NCBI RefSeq assembly: GCF_021401125.1
Contig: NZ_JACBFQ010000013.1
Location: 62,001-126,000, forward strand
DNA length: 64,000 bases
Reading direction: 5' to 3'
DNA from: Xanthobacter sp. NM-59
Lineage (GTDB): Bacteria; Pseudomonadota; Alphaproteobacteria; Rhizobiales; Xanthobacteraceae
Shown here: in pieces, positions 1 to 10,600 of the stretch
How the letters are laid out: every line of letters starts with the position of its first letter
Position numbering within the stretch: the first letter of the stretch is position 1
Translations under genes and position numbers: made by a program
The notes under the pieces: model-generated
The model's database searches: none
Told to the model about the DNA's origin: nothing
Seen by the model: the letters and a program-made list of their open reading frames with translations, nothing else

Positions 1-82
1 GGCATTTTTCTTTCCCCCTTAAGCATCGACGCCTGATTTGAAGTGAGCTGCGCAGCGGGTGCCTTCACAGAAAGGCACGGAA

Positions 83-170
83 TTTATGCGAATTTTTCGG
101 CATAAAACGTCATTATATGGCACGATTGTCGTTTCTGGTTGACAATCTTGGCACTTATGGCCCTTTCTAA
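83..170 (+). promoter_or_regulatory. AT-rich upstream region of the dotC-dotB operon
   Basis: This AT-rich stretch precedes dotC. It contains a perfect 7-bp inverted repeat TTTATGC / GCATAAA (83-89 and 100-106, 10-nt spacer), an ATATGGC motif at 115-121 and a TTGACA hexamer at 139-144. The 11-mer TTTATGCGAAT at 83-93 recurs upstream of dotL at 35576-35586. No convincing -10 hexamer follows TTGACA at 16-18 nt, so the promoter itself is only inferred. The rest of positions 1-205 shows no supportable gene. Confidence 0.4.
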
Positions 171-205
171 GGGGACTTTCGCGCGATCGAAGGGGAAGGC
201 GATCG

Positions 206-1471
206 ATGATCCGAACCACCGTGTCCAGCCGCGTGCGACGGCTTCTGGCCGCGCGGAGCGTGCCTGGGCGCTCCATGTTGCTGTTCGGTGCCACGGCCCT
301 TATGTCGGTCTGGCCCGGTGCCCTGCCGGCATCGGGCCAGATGATGATGTATCCCTATCCGCAGGCGGCCGTGTACGGATATCCGCAAGCGGGGGCGGGA
401 TATCCGCAAGTAGGGGCGGTGAATCCGATACTGGCGCAGCAGCAGATGCTCCAGCAGCAGCAAGCGCTACGCCAGTACGGGATGGGGCAGCAGAGTCCCG
501 GCCAGTCGCAGGCGGAGTTCGTATCAGGTACCGCGGCGAACGCTGGTACAGGCACAACACCCGCGTTCGTGGACCCTCCGGGCGGTGTCACGGGCTACAA
601 TGCCCCGGGTGGAGCGCCGAGCGGCATCCGGGCGGATCTACTGAGCCGCAGCGCGCGCAAGACTGGACTCCGGACTGGCTTCGCTGAGGAGGCCGGACGC
701 ATCAATCTGGCGCTTGAGCGCACGGCGGCTGCATTCTATGGCCGCTTCGATTTTCGCCGTTTGCTGGTGGATGGTATTGTCATTCCACCCGTGATTACCG
801 AAGTCCGCCAGGTCGGCCAGCAGCAGAGCGACCGACTGGTACATCTGGCTCAGGGGACGTTTCGCATCGCCGTGCCTGCGCGCATCTCGCTGACGGCTCC
901 GACATGGCGCGACTATCTCGATGTGCAGCCTCGATCGGTCGCCTCCCGAGGACCGGATCTCCTGCCGCAGAATGAGGCCGAGCGGCGGACCTACGAAGAG
1001 GTCGCCGAGGCCGCACGGGCCGACGGGATCGAGGAGGCTCGCGCTCTGTTCGAGGTGAACCTGGCGCGCCTGGAGCGTGATTTCGCCGGAATGAAGCTTT
1101 ACCACGACTTGGCACGTCGCGGGGCAGTCTCGCTGCCGAAGGTAACCCAGCAGCAACGCGCATTGGCCCTTTCCGATGGCGGCGCGCGCGCTGTGGTGGG
1201 CGCCACCACCGTTGAGCTTGTGGTGACGCCCACCTTTCGTCAGGCAGCGCCCGCTGCCTATCTTGGGCAGCGATCCGTTCCGGCGCGGAGCACGGCTGCG
1301 CCGGCGACGACGAAGGCCGTTCCGGCGCCGATCGCAGCTGCAGTACCGGCGCGGCCGACGGTGAAGCCTGCAGATAGTGTCGCGGCGCCGGATGTCATCC
1401 TCGCGCTCACTCCGGGGGACCAGCAGAGCAAGAAGCTTGCAGAGCTGGCCGCCCGGGTCGCGGCGCAATAG
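206..1471 (+). CDS. dotC: DotC-like (IncI TraI) T4SS core protein
   Basis: Probable outer-membrane-associated component of a Dot/Icm-type (IncI-like) conjugation system, which in the family works with DotD and DotH. The 421-residue protein has an N-terminal hydrophobic export segment (about 22-44), a short tyrosine/proline repeat (about 49-70), then the conserved family core beginning near residue 150, with the PPVI motif at 194-197 following FDFRRLL. The C-terminus is Ala/Pro rich. Family members are usually lipoproteins, but no lipobox cysteine is visible here. The ATG at 206 is preceded by a purine-rich GAAGGGGAAGG. It is followed after 25 nt by dotB, matching the traI-traJ order of IncI plasmids. 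No DotD-like gene lies upstream within the window. Confidence 0.82.
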   Translation: MIRTTVSSRVRRLLAARSVPGRSMLLFGATALMSVWPGALPASGQMMMYPYPQAAVYGYPQAGAGYPQVGAVNPILAQQQMLQQQQALRQYGMGQQSPGQSQAEFVSGTAANAGTGTTPAFVDPPGGVTGYNAPGGAPSGIRADLLSRSARKTGLRTGFAEEAGRINLALERTAAAFYGRFDFRRLLVDGIVIPPVITEVRQVGQQQSDRLVHLAQGTFRIAVPARISLTAPTWRDYLDVQPRSVASRGPDLLPQNEAERRTYEEVAEAARADGIEEARALFEVNLARLERDFAGMKLYHDLARRGAVSLPKVTQQQRALALSDGGARAVVGATTVELVVTPTFRQAAPAAYLGQRSVPARSTAAPATTKAVPAPIAAAVPARPTVKPADSVAAPDVILALTPGDQQSKKLAELAARVAAQ

Positions 1472-1496
1472 AGCCCCCTCCGTTGAGGACCTGAGC

Positions 1497-2750
1497 ATGT
1501 CGAAATGGACTGGCGTGCATGTGGAGCAGCCCGACATGCCTTATGACGTAGGCTCCAAGGAGGAGATCCGGCGGCTCCTAATTGGCTGTGCCAAGCGCGG
1601 GGCGAGCGATATCTACATTGAGCCCGGCCAACCGGTGCTCGTGAAGATCGATGGCGTGCCGGCCGCTATCACGCTGCGCAGGCTGCAGCTCGAGGAAGTG
1701 CGACGCGTCGTGGTGGCGCTGACGGGAAGCGATAGTGTCGAGGCGCGTCTGGCCTCGGCCGCCTCGCAAGACTGCTCGGTGCAATATGACGATCCCCTCG
1801 AGGTGGACGACGCCGGCGACCCGATGCGCTATCGCTTTCGGGTCAACGCGACGCCCGCGTTTTTCGAGGGCGGCGAGGCGGGCCTGCAGATCGTTCTTCG
1901 GTACGTGCGGGACCAACCCCCCACCCCGGAAGAAGTGGAGCTGGAGCCGGAAATCGTCGCGGAATCCGCTCCGCACCAGGGGGCGGTCTTCTTGGCCGGC
2001 GAGACGGGTTCGGGCAAAACCAGCACCACCGCAGCCCTAAAACGCAACATTCTGGCCGGAAATACCCATCTGCGCGGCAACCTGATTTGCTTTGAGGCAC
2101 CGATCGAGTTTCTCTTTTCGAGCGTCCCATCCGCATGCTGCACGCTGGTCCAGCACGAGGTGCCTCGTCATGTGAAGTCGTTCGCGGAGGCGGTCCGCAA
2201 CGCCATGCGGCGGGACCCCGCCCTGATCGAGATCCAGGAGCTGCGCGACGCCGAGACGATTTCCGCGGCGACAGAAGCCGCCAGCACAGGGCATCCCGTC
2301 TACGCGACGGTGCATGCGCAGAGCGTCGCCCATGTGTTTCGGCGCCTGACCCAGCGCTTCCCCAGCGACATGCAGGACCAGGGTTTTTTTGACATCGTGT
2401 CGAACACGCACTTGCTTGTGTCGCAGGTGCTGGTCCCGCGCATGGGCGGCGGCCGCGTCTGCCTGCGCGAGTGGCAGGTCATGGATGAGGGCGTGCGGGC
2501 GGAGGTGGAGAGCTCCGGGCCGCGGCACTCATATGCGACCATGTTGAAGATCATCCGCCGCGGCGAAGGCGGCCGGCCGATGTGCGATACGGTCGCACGC
2601 AAGCTGGAGGAGGGGGCAATCACGGTCGAAACAGCGATCATGGCCCTCAATCGATATGGATATCGAGCGGAAGCCGGGCGCCTGGCGGCGCCGCCCGCGT
2701 CGATGATAGTGCCGGCAGGGAGGCCTGGTCATGGCGAGCTCCCGACGTAG
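1497..2750 (+). CDS. dotB: DotB-like (IncI TraJ) secretion ATPase
   Basis: PilT/VirB11-class cytoplasmic ATPase that energises assembly or transfer by the type IVB system. The 417-residue protein has an N-terminal PAS-like half and a RecA-like core with Walker A GETGSGKT (168-175), a following acidic Walker B/Asp box region (around FEAPIEF) and the conserved segment around IQELRDAETISAA and VYATVHA typical of PilT/DotB ATPases. I chose the ATG at 1497 because GTTGAGGA lies just upstream; an upstream in-frame start would lie inside dotC and add non-conserved sequence. The 3' end overlaps the next gene by 20 bp, indicating a transfer operon. Confidence 0.88.
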   Translation: MSKWTGVHVEQPDMPYDVGSKEEIRRLLIGCAKRGASDIYIEPGQPVLVKIDGVPAAITLRRLQLEEVRRVVVALTGSDSVEARLASAASQDCSVQYDDPLEVDDAGDPMRYRFRVNATPAFFEGGEAGLQIVLRYVRDQPPTPEEVELEPEIVAESAPHQGAVFLAGETGSGKTSTTAALKRNILAGNTHLRGNLICFEAPIEFLFSSVPSACCTLVQHEVPRHVKSFAEAVRNAMRRDPALIEIQELRDAETISAATEAASTGHPVYATVHAQSVAHVFRRLTQRFPSDMQDQGFFDIVSNTHLLVSQVLVPRMGGGRVCLREWQVMDEGVRAEVESSGPRHSYATMLKIIRRGEGGRPMCDTVARKLEEGAITVETAIMALNRYGYRAEAGRLAAPPASMIVPAGRPGHGELPT

Positions 2751-3321
2751 TCTAATCGGGGCCGTTGTGACGAGCCCCCTACTGGCCTTCCTGCCGGCAC
2801 CCCCTGCCCTCGCCGATTCTATTGCGGGAGAAATGCGGCGCGCCCTCGAGGCGCGCGGCGGTTGGCCGACCGCCATCTGGCTTCGGCGTCAGTCGGGCGA
2901 AGAGGTGTTCGCGGACTTTCGCCGCCCAGATGGCGCTTGGCTCACTGCCGGCCTTTCGGCGTTGTCATGGGCCATGCGCGATTATCGCAGCAACGCGGCC
3001 GTCGCCATGAACACCGCGCTGATCGAGGTTTTGGCCCGGGTACAGACCGGGCTATCGCAGGTCCATGGTTCGGCCGTCCCAATCATATTGCAGAGCGGGT
3101 ATCGGACGCCGGAGAGCAATGCGGCCATCGAGGGGGCCGCGCGCAACTCGCGCCATATGATGGCTCAGGCGGCCGACGTGCGGATCCCGCCGTTCACGCC
3201 GCAGCAGGTGGCCGCCGCCGGGGCGGTGGCTGGTGCCGGGGGAATCGGGCTCTACGCGACCTTCGTACATCTGGATGTGGCGCGGGAGAGGTTCTGGCGC
3301 GGCGCGGCGGCCGGGGGCTGA
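2731..3321 (+). CDS. Tat-exported M15/DUF882-type murein peptidase
   Basis: Predicted zinc metallopeptidase of the DUF882 (YcbK/MepK-like) M15 group, which cleaves peptidoglycan cross-links in the periplasm. The 196-residue protein starts with a twin-arginine-like signal (SSRRSLIG followed by a hydrophobic stretch, cleavage near ALADS). The catalytic fold is marked by SGYRT (122-126), and by probable zinc ligands H142 and D149 in the SRHMMAQAAD motif and H180 in FVHLD. Its position between dotB and other transfer genes suggests local cell-wall opening for the secretion channel. The start has GGGAGG upstream and overlaps dotB by 20 bp. Confidence 0.8.
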   Translation: MASSRRSLIGAVVTSPLLAFLPAPPALADSIAGEMRRALEARGGWPTAIWLRRQSGEEVFADFRRPDGAWLTAGLSALSWAMRDYRSNAAVAMNTALIEVLARVQTGLSQVHGSAVPIILQSGYRTPESNAAIEGAARNSRHMMAQAADVRIPPFTPQQVAAAGAVAGAGGIGLYATFVHLDVARERFWRGAAAGG

Positions 3322-3322
3322 C

Positions 3323-3571
3323 ATGGGTCTGTCAGAGGACATTCTTGCGCCGCTGCGCGACGCCGTCACCGATGGCCGGCTCCTGGTGCTGCCGGCGTTC
3401 CGCGACATCCAGCTCTACCAACAGGTGACCAGGGTACTAAGGGACGCTGGTGGCCGCTGGGACAGCGAGGCGCGCGGCCATCGGTTCGATTGCAATGCGG
3501 AGGACGTTCTGGAGCAAATCCTGGCGTCCGGTGAGGTCGCCGCCAGGCGAAACATGAGGGACCAGTCATGA
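3323..3571 (+). CDS. Small stand-alone GGRW domain protein
   Basis: An 82-residue protein in the transfer operon. The central block LYQQVTRVLRDAGGRWD followed by GHRFD resembles a short domain found near the N-terminus of many phage and plasmid DNA methyltransferase proteins (pattern LY..vn..L...GGKW......HvF). Here it stands alone, one gene cluster upstream of a giant methyltransferase-helicase. The ATG at 3323 is 1 nt after the preceding stop, and the 3' end overlaps the next start by 4 bp (ATGA). Function is unknown; the domain resemblance is from memory and needs a profile search. Confidence 0.6.
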   Translation: MGLSEDILAPLRDAVTDGRLLVLPAFRDIQLYQQVTRVLRDAGGRWDSEARGHRFDCNAEDVLEQILASGEVAARRNMRDQS

Positions 3572-3852
3572 GCGGACATGGGAACATTGACTGGGACAAC
3601 TGGACCGGCTGGCGGTGGACAGCCCTTTCGATCAATACTGTGGGAGATCTGCATGGATCTCTGTTGCCCGTGGCTTTGGTCGGCGGACTCGTATTCGCAA
3701 CCCTTGGCATCTTCTGGAAGTTCGGGCTCCCCCTGATTCTGGTCTATACAGGCTATCTGCTCTATTGCCGGCGCCAGCGACGCGGCCCTTATGAGCAGCT
3801 CCAGGCACTCTATGTGCGTCACGTCGCGGGATGCCAGTGGAGAACGCGGTGA
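3568..3852 (+). CDS. Small membrane protein, possibly IcmT/TraK position
   Basis: A 94-residue protein with a Trp-rich N-terminus, then two closely spaced hydrophobic segments (about 31-50 and 52-67) and a basic RRQRRGP tail. In IncI plasmids the gene after traI-traJ is traK (IcmT/DotK), a small membrane protein. The position and size fit, and the WRWTA start is weakly reminiscent, but the match is not strong enough to name it. The start overlaps the previous stop (ATGA), so translational coupling is likely. Confidence 0.55.
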   Translation: MSGHGNIDWDNWTGWRWTALSINTVGDLHGSLLPVALVGGLVFATLGIFWKFGLPLILVYTGYLLYCRRQRRGPYEQLQALYVRHVAGCQWRTR

Positions 3853-4376
3853 TGGCGATCGATGCGCTGCGCATCCATGAGCTCGCCATAGAGGCGGCCG
3901 CCACGCGACATTTCGCGGCCGATGCGGCGGCCTTCATCGACCATCAGCGCGCGGCCCTTCTCGAGCTGGTCCGGGGGTCGGACAGCGCCCCCTCCCGCAG
4001 CCCCGCGCTGCGGGAGGCGCTGATGGGGAAAATGGAGGAGCACCGCCCGGGGCTGACCGCTCTCTGGGTCGATGCACGTTTCGTGTCACCTCTGATCGCC
4101 GCCGCCGCCGCCGGGATCATGGAGCGGGTGCTCTCGCCAAGCCCCTTCAAAGTCGACATTGCGGTCGATGACGATGGTGTATTCGGCCTCAGACTCGTGG
4201 GCTTTACCCAGAGCCGCCGTCTGGCGGCGGACCGGCGCGCACAGAGCGAATTCATCATGGCGACCGCCCTCGCGACCTATCGAGCACTATCGCAAGGCCA
4301 CGCCTTCGTGCTCGACGCCGTCGGCGAACTGGACCGGGTCGTGGACCGCGAGATGCTCGAGCGGGGATTGCGCTGA
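3852..4376 (+). CDS. Hypothetical transfer-operon protein
   Basis: A 174-residue protein, soluble by appearance, with an Ala-rich helical N-terminus (HELAIEAAATRHFAADAAAF) and a charged C-terminus. No family was recognised. The ATG at 3852 overlaps the preceding stop (TGATG), favouring it over a start 21 nt upstream. It appears to be the last gene of the first transfer operon, since about 280 bp of non-coding sequence follows. Confidence 0.55.
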   Translation: MAIDALRIHELAIEAAATRHFAADAAAFIDHQRAALLELVRGSDSAPSRSPALREALMGKMEEHRPGLTALWVDARFVSPLIAAAAAGIMERVLSPSPFKVDIAVDDDGVFGLRLVGFTQSRRLAADRRAQSEFIMATALATYRALSQGHAFVLDAVGELDRVVDREMLERGLR

Positions 4377-4658
4377 TGCGGCGAGAATCGCCATGACCGC
4401 CATCGCGTCAGCGCGGGAATCCGAGAGAGATATGGCATCATTATGTGGATTATCCGCATCATTGTGGCCGTTTATTCGATTTTCATCGGTTGACAACCGT
4501 GATCTGCGAGATCCAGATTGTCTGGCAGCCGTATGGATTATCCCCTTCCTTGCCGGCCTAATCAGTTGGCGGCCGAGCTCACACACCAGCACCGCTTCAG
4601 GCGCTAATTCGGGATTATCGTCGGCAACGCCGAGGCCTTTTTGTTGCGTGAGGAAATC
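4377..4658 (+). promoter_or_regulatory. Non-coding region upstream of the darB-like gene with GGATTATCC repeats
   Basis: This 282-bp gap is visibly more AT-rich than its surroundings. It holds two exact copies of GGATTATCC (4447-4455, 4535-4543) and a third with one change (GGATTATCG, 4612-4620), an ATATGGC motif at 4430-4436 and a TTGACA at 4490-4495 without a good partner -10. It likely contains the promoter and operators for the following giant gene. The reading frames crossing it look spurious. Confidence 0.4.
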
Positions 4659-7600
4659 ATGGCTTCCGTGCTCCTGCCCAATCTGAAATCGCATGGCGTC
4701 GCGGCAACGTTCCTGACCAGCGAGGGCAAAGACCTGCCCGCGCCCGCGCTGGCCACCTTCATCTCGGAAAATGCCCCGTTCAGCGTGGATACGTTCGCCG
4801 AGGTTGTCGGCAAACTGGACATGCCGGTGCTTCGCGCCCTTCAGGTGGAAAGCCGGAAGGCGAAAGGCATGCTGCTGTTGTGCAGCCCGAAGGAAAAGTT
4901 GGACACTCGCGCTCTGTGGACCGCCCTGGGGCTGGCGCCCCGGGGCCTGAGCCGCGTGACCGTGTCTCAGCAGGACCTCGTGAATCACCGTTTGACGTTC
5001 ACGCGTCAGCTGGGCGTCCGCAAAACGGTGTTCGATCCGATCGAGATCGGGCGTACCAGGTACGGGTGTTTGGTACGGGAAACGCCGCTCGGCCGGATCG
5101 CCGAGCACAGCGACGGGCGTGTCTTCCGGGACTGGGAACGAGGCCCGGACGGGAAGCCGCGGGGCCACGTACGCGACTTCTTCTTGCGCGCTACGACATC
5201 AGACGAGCTCGCCGGCTGCGCACGCGGCGCCGTGCACTGGATGTCTCTCGACCGGTGGCGTTTCAATTCGTCGAGCTTCGAAAAACTCTACAATCACATC
5301 GTTGCGGCTGACCTGCGCACGGCGGCGGGCATGACCTTCGCCGATTGGCACGAGCACGTGGAAGCGGAGTGTGCGCGGGCGGTGAGCAGGTCGCTGTCCA
5401 TCGGCGCGAACCCGCGGATTGTGGCCGAGGGCCTGAACGCCCGCCTTCCGGATCGGAAGGCGCGAAGCCTGGAAAACGCGCGCTTTGACCAATTTTCGAC
5501 GCCGCTGACGGTTTCGGGGGCGGCGGCGTTGGTGCTCCACCCCTCGACTGGCGAGACGGTGCTGGAGCCGATGGTCGGAAACGGGGTGTTCGTAAGCGTG
5601 CTGGCAGCGCAGGGCGCGCAGATCACGGGTGTGGAGATCGACCCCGCCCGCGCGCGACGAGCGACAGCTGCACTGGGCGAGGCCGCCGAGATCTTCACAG
5701 GGTCATTCGAGGCCTTTGCGGCGGGCCCCGGCAAGGGTCGGGAGTTCGACATGCTGGTGATGAACCCGCCCTTCTCGACACAGGTCGATGCGCCGAGCGT
5801 TGCGGTGGATGCCTTCGGCCGCGAGCTGAGGATCGCCCGCCCGGATCATTACTACATTTTCGAGGCGCTTAAGCAGCTGAGGGCCGACGGCCGGGCGTTC
5901 GTGGTGATGGCCGGCGACAACGTCGCCGAAGGGCGCCTGGAAGGGGCACGAAAAACGTTCGATGCCTGGATGCGCTCGATGTACGACATTGCCGGCGCCG
6001 CCGTGCTCGACGGCGCCATGTATCGAAAGATGGGGACGCAGTTCAACGTTCAGCTGTACGCCATCGGGCCGCGGCGCACGGAGCCGCTGTCGGTGGACGA
6101 GGCGGTGGAACTGGCGCCGCGGGAAATCCCCGTCCTGCGGAATCTGGACGAGCTGAATGCGTGGTCGGCGCAAGCTGCGGCCAACATGCGCGCGCTGCTG
6201 GTGGCACGCAATCCGTCCATCGGTGCAGCAGCTGATGCGGCCGTTGTGGACGGCCGATCCGCCCTCGGTACCGATGGTGCGTCGGTCGGCCCGAACTGGT
6301 CGGACGCCGCTAAGGCGGCGAACCCCGCCGAAGCCTTTGGCGCCCTTGTGGCAAGTCGGCCGTTGCTGCTCGCCGATGCGTCGATGATCCGCATTGAGGA
6401 TACCCGTCGCGGCTGGACGGTCGTTCGTCGCGACCCCGGCGGGGTCGCGACACGCCACTCCAACCCGTCTCCGTCCGGCGCGGAGTGGACCCGGGACCAG
6501 GCCATCCAGGCCGGGCTGCAGATGTGGGGAAAGGAGGAGCAAGCCGCGGCACTGGCGGCGGTGTCCGGCCGAGCGCGGGATGCTTCAGCGGTGGCTCAGG
6601 CTGGGAAGCCGGTCCTCGCCGCCCCGACCGGGTCGCAGCCGGGCGGCGATGCGCCGGCTGCGCGTGGTCGGCGGCCCCGGCCCGCCGCCGCGGGGGACAC
6701 GCGAGGCGGTGTGGCTCGTCCCGTCAGTCCCTCCGCTGGCGCGGTTCCTGTTGTCGAAACGGATGCGCCCACACCGGCGCCGACTGAAGCCGCAGAAGCC
6801 GCAGTGGTGGGCGCGATGCCGGAGCCTGTTCCCGTGGAGACTTTCAGGGAGGACGACGACCCCTTCCTTTTGATCTACGAACCGCTGTCCAAGGTCGGGG
6901 AATCGTCAACCCGCATCCAACGCTCGCTGGCGGGGCCAACCATGGCCGCGCTCTCCGCAGTTGCGCGTCGGTACGGCGACATCGACGAGATGGTGGCCGC
7001 GCGTCTCGGGCTCTTGCGCGACACACCGGAAGAAACGGTCGCCGCGCTCGGCGAGCGATTCAGCCCGGAGCAGACGGATGCGCTTGCGCTGAGCTTCGCG
7101 GCTATCGAGCGCGGCCAGGGCTTCCTGAATTCCGACTCCATGGGTGTGGGCAAGGGGCGCTTCCTGGCGGCGCACATCAGCAAGGCCCTGCTCGAAGATC
7201 GACCCATCATCTTCTTCAGCGAACGGCCAGACCTGTTCCAGGACCTCGTCGCGCGCGATCTGTGTGACGTGACGGGCCTGGGGCTGCGCGATCTGCCAAA
7301 GCATATCCGGCCCTTCATCTTCAACAATGCGAAAGAAGCGCGGATCATCGACTATTCTTCGGTGGACGAGAACGGACAGCCCAAGCTCCTGTTCGGCCAC
7401 GACGCTGCGGCGGCCAAGCTTGCGCGCGAGAAGGGCATTCCCACGTCGGGGGCCGGACGGGTCAACTTAGTGCTGTGCACCTACAGCCAGCTCGGAGCCC
7501 AGGGCGGCGACTGGAAAGCTGCGGCCATCGCGAACTGGATGACCAGATTCGAGAAGGCGCCTGCCCTACTGATCGACGAAAGCCACCGCGCCGCCGGCGA

Positions 7601-10600
7601 TACCTCTCGCTGCGGCGAACTCACCCAGAAGCTTGTGGCGGCCGCCACCAGCCATCCTGCGGTTAGCAAAGGCGACCGCGCAACGGTGATATATTCGTCG
7701 GCGACACCCTTGAAGTCGCTCAATAACATCAGGGTTTACGCGCCGATCCTGCCGGAACTCGGCATGGGCAGCGAAAAACTCCTGGATCTGGTGGCACTGT
7801 CTCCGCTCGCGATGCAGGAGGCCATCTCCTATGAAATGGCGCGGGCGGGCACCACCATTTCGCGCGAGATGGACCAGAGCGGCGTGGTGCGGGAGTTCAT
7901 CAACTTGGTGGATCTCAACCCCGAGAAATACGAGCACCTGCGGCAAAAGATGGACGCAGTCTCGGAGTTCCTGGCGGAAATGCTCGAGAAGAGCGGGGAG
8001 GTCAAGACCAAGGCCGAAGTGATCAATAAGGCCGTCAAGGCGCAGGCCCAGGAAGCGGAAGCGAGGGGACAAAAGGTCGGCCGCGCCGAGTGCAGCTCCG
8101 TATCGCCGGCGACACGCTTCCATACCATTGCTCAATACATGTTGAGTGCGTTCTCGTGCCAGTTCGCGAGCGAGCTTGCGCTGCGCGCGGTAGCGGACGG
8201 GCGCAAGCCGGTGCTGGTTGTGGATAACGTGGGCGACGCCATGGTGCAGTACATGCTTGGCGACGGGAGCGGCAATCTGGAAGTGGACGATGATGCCGCC
8301 GAGGATACGCCTGTCGAGGGTAAGGGTCTCGATCGTTTGCCGAATGTCGGCGACATGCTGATCCGCAATGCGGAAGCCATGCTCGACATCACCATCCGCA
8401 ACGGTTTCGGAGTGGTCGAGAAGCGGCATCTGCATGAACATGACGGATGGCTGGAAGATTTCAAGGCGCGGGTGCGCACCGCTGACTTCAGCGACCTTAC
8501 GACCAGCGGCTTGGACCTGATCCGCCAGCAGCTCCACGGCTACGGGCTGTCCATGGCGGAGCTCACCCGGCGCAAGTTCTGCATGGTGCCAACCGACGAA
8601 GGCGCCTACGAGGTGCAGGCTCGCGACAAGCCCCGGGTGCAGGACATCACCCGCGACTTCAACGCCGGCGCGATCGACGTCCTGGCAATGAACCGATCGG
8701 CGTCCTCGGGCATCTCGCTCCAGGCCTCCCCAAAGAATGGTGGGGACCTGCGGCCGCGGAAGATGATCAAGCTGCAGCTGCAGGCGGACATCACCCACGA
8801 GCGACAGCTCGACGGGCGCATTCATCGTACTGGGCAGATCGTGGCCGGCGAATATTGTCTGCCGATGACCGGGTTCGTCGCGCAGGACAGGTTGTGCGCG
8901 ATGTACAATCGCAAGAACCGGTCACTCAGCTCCGCGAGCCGCGCGACGCGCGACAGCTCGACGGATCTCTCCAACGCGCCGGACATCCTGAACCCGATCG
9001 GTGATCGGGTGGTCTTCAATTTCCTGACCGCGAACCCAGTGCTTGCCGAACGCTTCGACATCGACGTCGGCGGCGATGGCAGTAGCGGCAGCGCAAGGGG
9101 CTGGGAGGGCATGGCCCGCAAGTTTATGGGGCGGCTGCTCATCTTGCCGTCGCAGGCGCAGATCCAGATCATGGCGGAAATCGAGAGTTCCTTTCGCCTG
9201 ATGGTCGCGGAGCTCGAGGCGAAGGGCGAGAATCCCCTCAAGCTGTCCCGCTACGAGTGGGGTGCGGAAGTTCGCGAGCTGCGCCAGCTCATCGCAGGCG
9301 ATCGCAGGTCGGACTCGCTCGCCGAAAAGCCCCTGGTGCTGAACCAGATCACCTATCGGGAGACAGTGCGCGCGGCCTCATTCCAGCAGGTCATGGAGCG
9401 CGTCGAACGGACCCGTGAGCGCTGGTCGCAGGAGAGCGGACGCTACGTGGGGCTGGATGAGCAGTTCCCCGAGCTGGAAGCTATCCGCAACGGCGATATC
9501 GACTTCCAGGCCAGCCTCTTCGACCGCGTGCTGAACCGCGACGAAGGGCTCGGCTCGCTCGGGCTTGAGGCGGTTTCCAGCAAGGTCGCACAGGAGATAT
9601 GGAACCGGCGCGGCAGCCTGGACAAACCCTCATCGCTTGAAAGAAACATCGTCGAGGCGGCCCACAAGGCCCGTTACCTAGCGAATATAGTGCAGGACAT
9701 CGAGCCAGGGCGGTTCGTTGGCGTGCAGCCGGACTTGGTCCAGCAGGTGCGGGAGGTCGGCATTTTCGGCGCCTGGGCCGATATGCACATGTCGGACCTG
9801 ACGCTGGTTCCTGCTGTGGTGCAGACGGTTCGTTTTCCCACTGACCGGCCACTCAACCTCGGCGAATGGGAGATCGATTTCGCCGTCCCCGGCGAAGAAC
9901 ATGCGCTTACCATCTCGCTCGCGAGCATTTATGCGGCTAGCCGGGCGCAGGAAGAGGAGCAAGAGAAAGCGCGCAAGACGGGGGCAATGCCCCCTACCCC
10001 GCCCGTCTGGGGACCGCGCCCGCTGCTGCCGGCCGGCGTGCTCCTGGTGGCCATGGCAGAGGGGTTAAGCCACGAGCACGCTGCCCTCCTGAAGTCCTTG
10101 AAGGAGGGGTCGGCAGACGTCGAAGCAGGGACCTTCAATCCTGACGTCCAGCGCCAATTAATGGAGGGCTGTTTCAGGCACGCTCCGCAGGGCGAGCGGA
10201 CGCGCACCCGCTTCTCGCTTGAGGGTAACATCTTCGAGGCGGTGGCGGTGGCGGTGCAGCAGAAATTGGGCGAAAAGGTTCTTTATACAACGGATGATGG
10301 TGAGATCCGTCATGCGGTGCTGCTGAAAAACTCCAAGCTCGATAAGCTCAATGCGTCCCTAGAGCAGAGCCTTGCAGCCCGCACGGCGCCCGCGCCAGAC
10401 AATCCCGCCCTCCTCCTCTATGTCTGTTCCGTGCTCCGGTCTATGGAGGAGATCTCGCAGACGATGCGTTCGCGGGCACAAAGCACCCGGGGCATGGCGG
10501 ACCTCACGCGCCGCTACGGCGAACAATCGTCGTTCGTGCAGCGGGAGAAGGAGCGGCTGCAGACCATCGAGGCTAAGCTCTCCGTACAGCACGCCGCGTT

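Noticed and set aside
139-144. TTGACA as the -35 of a dotC promoter
   Set aside because: No acceptable -10 at 16-18 nt; kept only as part of a regulatory region.
638-1537. Long minus-strand frame opposite dotC
   Set aside because: High-GC antisense shadow with Arg/His-rich composition; dotC on the plus strand has recognisable motifs and a ribosome-binding site.
4490-4518. TTGACA with CCAGAT as a promoter for the DarB-like gene
   Set aside because: The -10 matches only about half of consensus, so it is not listed as a promoter.
4159-4686. Plus-strand frame spanning the gap before the DarB-like gene
   Set aside because: Overlaps two supported genes in another frame and has a Ser/Arg-rich random-looking translation.
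7566-8825. 419-codon minus-strand frame within the DarB-like gene
   Set aside because: Mirror of the helicase domain; no family motifs and no plausible start signal.
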